Both the position numbers and the translations under genes were made by a program. 64,000 bases of DNA from NCBI RefSeq assembly GCF_900177425.1, contig NZ_LT840184.1, positions 1,143,487-1,207,486 of the forward strand. The letters run 5' to 3'. The notes under the pieces were generated by a model. That model saw only the letters and a program-made list of their open reading frames with translations, made no database searches and was not told the origin of the DNA. Positions within the stretch are counted from its first letter, which is position 1; each line of letters opens with the position of its first letter. The DNA is from Paenibacillus uliginis N3/975 (lineage in GTDB: Bacteria; Bacillota; Bacilli; Paenibacillales; Paenibacillaceae). This document shows, in pieces, positions 61,559-64,000 of this stretch.

Positions 61559-62572
61559 ATGGATGTGCAGATTGTTTTTATGAATCAGATGTCTAGAAAT
61601 GATGGGGCGAGTGATGAGAACAGCGCACAAGTGTGGATTGGGGAGGAGGAAGGAATGTGGCGATTGGGCTGGCGAGATATCGAGCCAGATGGACATGCGC
61701 AGGATGATGATTGGTATGAGGGAAGCTCATGGCAGGAGCTGTTGTGTGTGTACCGTCACCGCCTTACCATGAAACTAAGTGAAGGTTACCGGCCGGTGAT
61801 CGAAGGAATATTTCATGAGCCGGAAGATTCCAAAGGGAAGAATCACGCGGCCCTGAAGCTCCAATGCTACAGTGAGCTGTACGGATCGGAGGAGCTGTAT
61901 ACAGAGCTGTGTGCCTGGCGCCGAAGGAAAGCGGCCGCTGGACGTAAAGCCCCTTATTTTATAGCGAGTAACCGTGTGCTTCGCCTCATTAGCGCCTTTA
62001 CGCCTCAGACAGAGGAAGAGCTGCTTCAGCTGCCGGGGATCGGGTCAAATAAGGCTGCTGAGCATGGTGCCGACTGGATAGAAATGACATCCAAGTTGGA
62101 AAGAATTACAGCGTTTCCGCTAGATTGGGTATTTCGTCAGCTGAAGGAGGAGGAGTTTTTGTCTTGGCTCTATAAGCAGAAAGAGCATAAGTATAAACAG
62201 GAACTGGAGAACTATCGTATGAGCCGGACGATGCTGATGGGCATAGCGGAAGGCTTGACACTGGATCAACTGAGTCAGAATACGGGAATGTCGCGCAGAG
62301 ATTTGGTCGAACATTTGGAAGGGCTAGAGAAGGAAGGATACGATACTGAACTTCTTATCCGTATGGAGCTTGAGAGCATGCCGGATACGGAACAATCGGC
62401 CATCTGGAAAGCTTTTGAGGAACTGGGAGACACTTTTCTTAAACCAGTAATGCAGCGTGTATATGGTCAGGAACCAGCAGCGGAGGGCGGTATGGAGCAG
62501 CGGTACGAGCGTCTTCGCCTAATCCGGATCCGGTTCCGTCGGCAGCATTTTGAGAAGCGCGACGCCGTGTAG
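61559..62572 (+). CDS. HRDC-domain protein with C-terminal HTH (stand-alone)
   Basis: 337 residues. Central HRDC domain (~118-180): ELCAWRRRKAAAGRKAPYFI, ASNRVLRLISAFTPQTEEEL, LPGIGSNKAAEHG, as in RecQ and RNase D. The N-terminal ~100 residues match nothing I know; ~215-260 looks like the RecQ-type HTH_40 (GIAEGLTLDQLSQNTGMSRR). No helicase or nuclease motif is present, so it probably binds nucleic acid or partners. ATG 61559 follows GGGAGG closely; GTG 61565 is an alternative. Confidence 0.78.
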   Translation: MDVQIVFMNQMSRNDGASDENSAQVWIGEEEGMWRLGWRDIEPDGHAQDDDWYEGSSWQELLCVYRHRLTMKLSEGYRPVIEGIFHEPEDSKGKNHAALKLQCYSELYGSEELYTELCAWRRRKAAAGRKAPYFIASNRVLRLISAFTPQTEEELLQLPGIGSNKAAEHGADWIEMTSKLERITAFPLDWVFRQLKEEEFLSWLYKQKEHKYKQELENYRMSRTMLMGIAEGLTLDQLSQNTGMSRRDLVEHLEGLEKEGYDTELLIRMELESMPDTEQSAIWKAFEELGDTFLKPVMQRVYGQEPAAEGGMEQRYERLRLIRIRFRRQHFEKRDAV

Positions 62573-62581
62573 ACTATGCCA

Positions 62582-62619
62582 AAACGGGTGCCTTCCGTGA
62601 ATGGAGGACACCCGTTTTT
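62582..62619. terminator. bidirectional terminator
   Basis: AAACGGGTGCCTTCC / GGAGGACACCCGTTTTT between the convergent HRDC and corA genes. Confidence 0.85.
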
Positions 62620-62625
62620 AGCGTT

Positions 62626-63561
62626 TCATAACCATTCTTTTTTACGGAACAGATAGTACATGCCTGACCCGAGAAAGATCATAAGTCCGAGAACGGCAAA
62701 GTACGAATACTTCCAATGTAATTCAGGCATATTGTCAAAGTTCATGCCGTATATTCCAGTAATTACGGTAAGCGGCATGAAGATGGTGGTCATGGCAGTA
62801 AAAACTCTCATAATTTCGTTCGCCCGGTTCGCAATACTGGACTGATAAGCTTCTCGAAGGTTACTCATCAGATCGCGGTAGGTTTCAAACGTCTCGGATA
62901 TTTTCACAGCATTCTCGTAAATATCGCTGAAGTACTTTTGTAGTTGATCATCGATCAGGCGCAGGTCTTTTTTGTTCAGCGTGTTGATGACTTCCTTCTG
63001 GGGTCCAAGTACTTTTTTCAGCCACAAAATCTCGCTTCGCAAACCGATAATTTCATTCAAATGTGATTTCTTGGTATGCATCAATATGTCTTCTTCAAGC
63101 TGATCGATGCGTGCCTCAATCCGGTCACCAACCGTAAAGTAGTTGTCTGTGACCAGGTCAATCAAAATGTATAGGAACCGGTCCGGTGAGTTTGCTTCAT
63201 CTTCCCACAGAAGGGGCTTCACAGCCCGGAGTTCATGAATTTTCTGCTTGGTTACAGTAATGATAAAATGTCTTCCCAGAAAAATGTTCAGGGCCCGGAG
63301 GAAAATCTCCTCATCGTCAAAGCGGATGCTGTTTACTACGATAAAATAGTGGTTTTCGTATATTTCAATCTTTGGGCGCTGCTCTTCTTCACTCTGGGAG
63401 TCTTCAACTGCCAGGTCGTGCAGAGAGAATAGGGGCTGGAGTTCCGCCAAGTCTTCCACATCGGCATCGATCCAGTAAAACCCGTCAGTAGGGGCTGTAA
63501 GTGTCGTTTTAATGTCGTCGATGGGGGTAAAAACACCCGAATTCACCAACCGGATTTTCAT
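62626..63561 (-). CDS. corA: CorA-family magnesium/divalent cation transporter
   Basis: 311 residues. Large N-terminal cytosolic funnel domain, two C-terminal membrane helices, and the pore signature ITGIYGMNFDNMPE between them. VFTAMTTIFMPLTVITGIYG is helix 1; YSYFAVLGLMIFLGSGMYYL helix 2. Works as a pentamer in the cytoplasmic membrane. ATG 63561 with AAAGGAGTGA. Confidence 0.94.
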   Translation of the reverse strand: MKIRLVNSGVFTPIDDIKTTLTAPTDGFYWIDADVEDLAELQPLFSLHDLAVEDSQSEEEQRPKIEIYENHYFIVVNSIRFDDEEIFLRALNIFLGRHFIITVTKQKIHELRAVKPLLWEDEANSPDRFLYILIDLVTDNYFTVGDRIEARIDQLEEDILMHTKKSHLNEIIGLRSEILWLKKVLGPQKEVINTLNKKDLRLIDDQLQKYFSDIYENAVKISETFETYRDLMSNLREAYQSSIANRANEIMRVFTAMTTIFMPLTVITGIYGMNFDNMPELHWKYSYFAVLGLMIFLGSGMYYLFRKKEWL

Positions 63562-63670
63562 CTGATATCACTCCTTTAATTCACTGCTTGCGCATACTCG
63601 AATAAAGGCATAGGGGTATCAGCTTACCGGTATACCGGCAGGTGTTCTGAATAATTCGGCATAAAGGCTT

Positions 63671-63799
63671 CTATAAGAGCGCATGAAAAATAACGCTGCC
63701 CGCCACCGGTGAGCTGATCTTGGTCCTATGCGGTTTTTCGTCACTCACATCCAGCTTATGGCTCGGGTCACCGTCCATCCTCCATGTCACCTCTTTCAT
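63671..63799 (-). CDS. possible small ORF (35-42 aa) upstream of corA
   Basis: Reads MKEVTWRMDGDPSHKLDVSD and on to stop TAG at 63671. An internal ATG (63778) has AGAGGTGA at usable spacing. A good minus-strand promoter stands just upstream, and corA follows by 110 bases. Could be a real small protein or a leader peptide; no homologue recognised. Confidence 0.3.
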   Translation of the reverse strand: MKEVTWRMDGDPSHKLDVSDEKPHRTKISSPVAGSVIFHALL

Positions 63800-63820
63800 A
63801 TGGTTAATTAGCACTTGTCT

Positions 63821-63849
63821 AGTATAACGCTGGGGTTATTACCTTTCAA
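63821..63849 (-). promoter_or_regulatory. sigma-A promoter upstream of corA
   Basis: On the minus strand TTGAAA (63849-63844), 17-base spacer, TATACT (63826-63821). From here to the window end (64000) I see no further gene. Confidence 0.65.
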
Positions 63850-64000
63850 GGTGGAATTAAGCGTAAGATACTTCCTTGTACAGGGTATGGAAGAAGGAGG
63901 TGAGACGTTACATTTTTTTAGCTCAAAGCTTCTTGACGAAAAAATGTTCTTGATTTAAAGTAATAATCAGTATTAACAGATGACAACTTCATACAGCTAA

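Noticed and set aside
63887..63958. 23-codon ORF (MEEGGETLHFF...) near the right edge
   Set aside because: Its only purine-rich ribosome-like sequence lies inside the ORF; no support for translation.
1..64000. CRISPR arrays, IS elements, rRNA operons
   Set aside because: Looked for and not found; the repeats seen are dispersed, non-coding and not regularly spaced.

Overview
The window looks like chromosomal DNA of a spore-forming low-to-mid GC Firmicute, most likely Paenibacillus or a close relative. The evidence is strong GGAGG-type ribosome sites, frequent TTG/GTG starts, two T-box leaders, sporulation-type genes (YheC/D ATP-grasp, CotF-like coat protein, Spo0E-like phosphatase, PAS sensor kinase), Bacillus-type orthologues (mnmL/mnmM, alaR/alaT, bceRSAB, mutS2) and intergenic repeat families of a Paenibacillus-like kind. 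The genus is an inference; no rRNA is present.

Layout. 0-7 kb: partial ArsR regulator, lipase-like hydrolase, manA, the tRNA-modification pair mnmM/mnmL, trmB and a lipid glucosyltransferase. 7-11.3 kb: a GT2 glycosyltransferase behind a long leader, then infC-rpmI-rplT with an L20-type attenuator and a non-AUG (ATC) infC start. 11.3-19 kb: the branched-chain amino acid run ilvB-ilvN-ilvC-leuA-leuB under a leucine T-box, then a peroxiredoxin with a perfect PerR box. 19-27.6 kb: orphan sporulation-type kinase, frameshifted leucyl aminopeptidase, DRE-TIM aldolase, GGDEF-EAL protein, tRNA-Pro and tRNA-Gly, YheC/D protein. 27.8-31.1 kb: a compact cluster (PaaK-like adenylating enzyme, sbnA, frameshifted sbnB) predicted to make L-2,3-diaminopropionate. 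31.1-34.3 kb: an attenuator-controlled ABC-F protein and a nucleotidyltransferase. 34.3-46.7 kb: pheST under a phenylalanine T-box, a ZapA fused to a very long coiled coil, a CuA-type cupredoxin lipoprotein, mutS2, small membrane proteins and an MFS transporter. 46.7-55.4 kb: FAD oxidoreductase, coat proteins, alaR-alaT, Spo0E-like protein, cobalamin adenosyltransferase, pseudouridine synthase, ArsC-like protein, 5'-3' exonuclease and fructokinase. 55.4-61 kb: a gene-poor stretch of degenerate repeats, then a complete bceRSAB antimicrobial-peptide detoxification module with repeat copies on both sides. 61-64 kb: DUF3055 protein, HRDC protein and corA.

Most notable points: (i) the diaminopropionate mini-cluster with no visible siderophore synthetase; (ii) a mini-ORF/terminator leader before the ABC-F gene with mutually exclusive pairings; (iii) two unrelated dispersed intergenic repeat families; (iv) the 607-residue ZapA with hendecad repeats; (v) two genes (pepA, sbnB) each broken by what reads as a one-base deletion; (vi) RNA stems flanking ilvC. 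No prophage, IS element or CRISPR array was seen.
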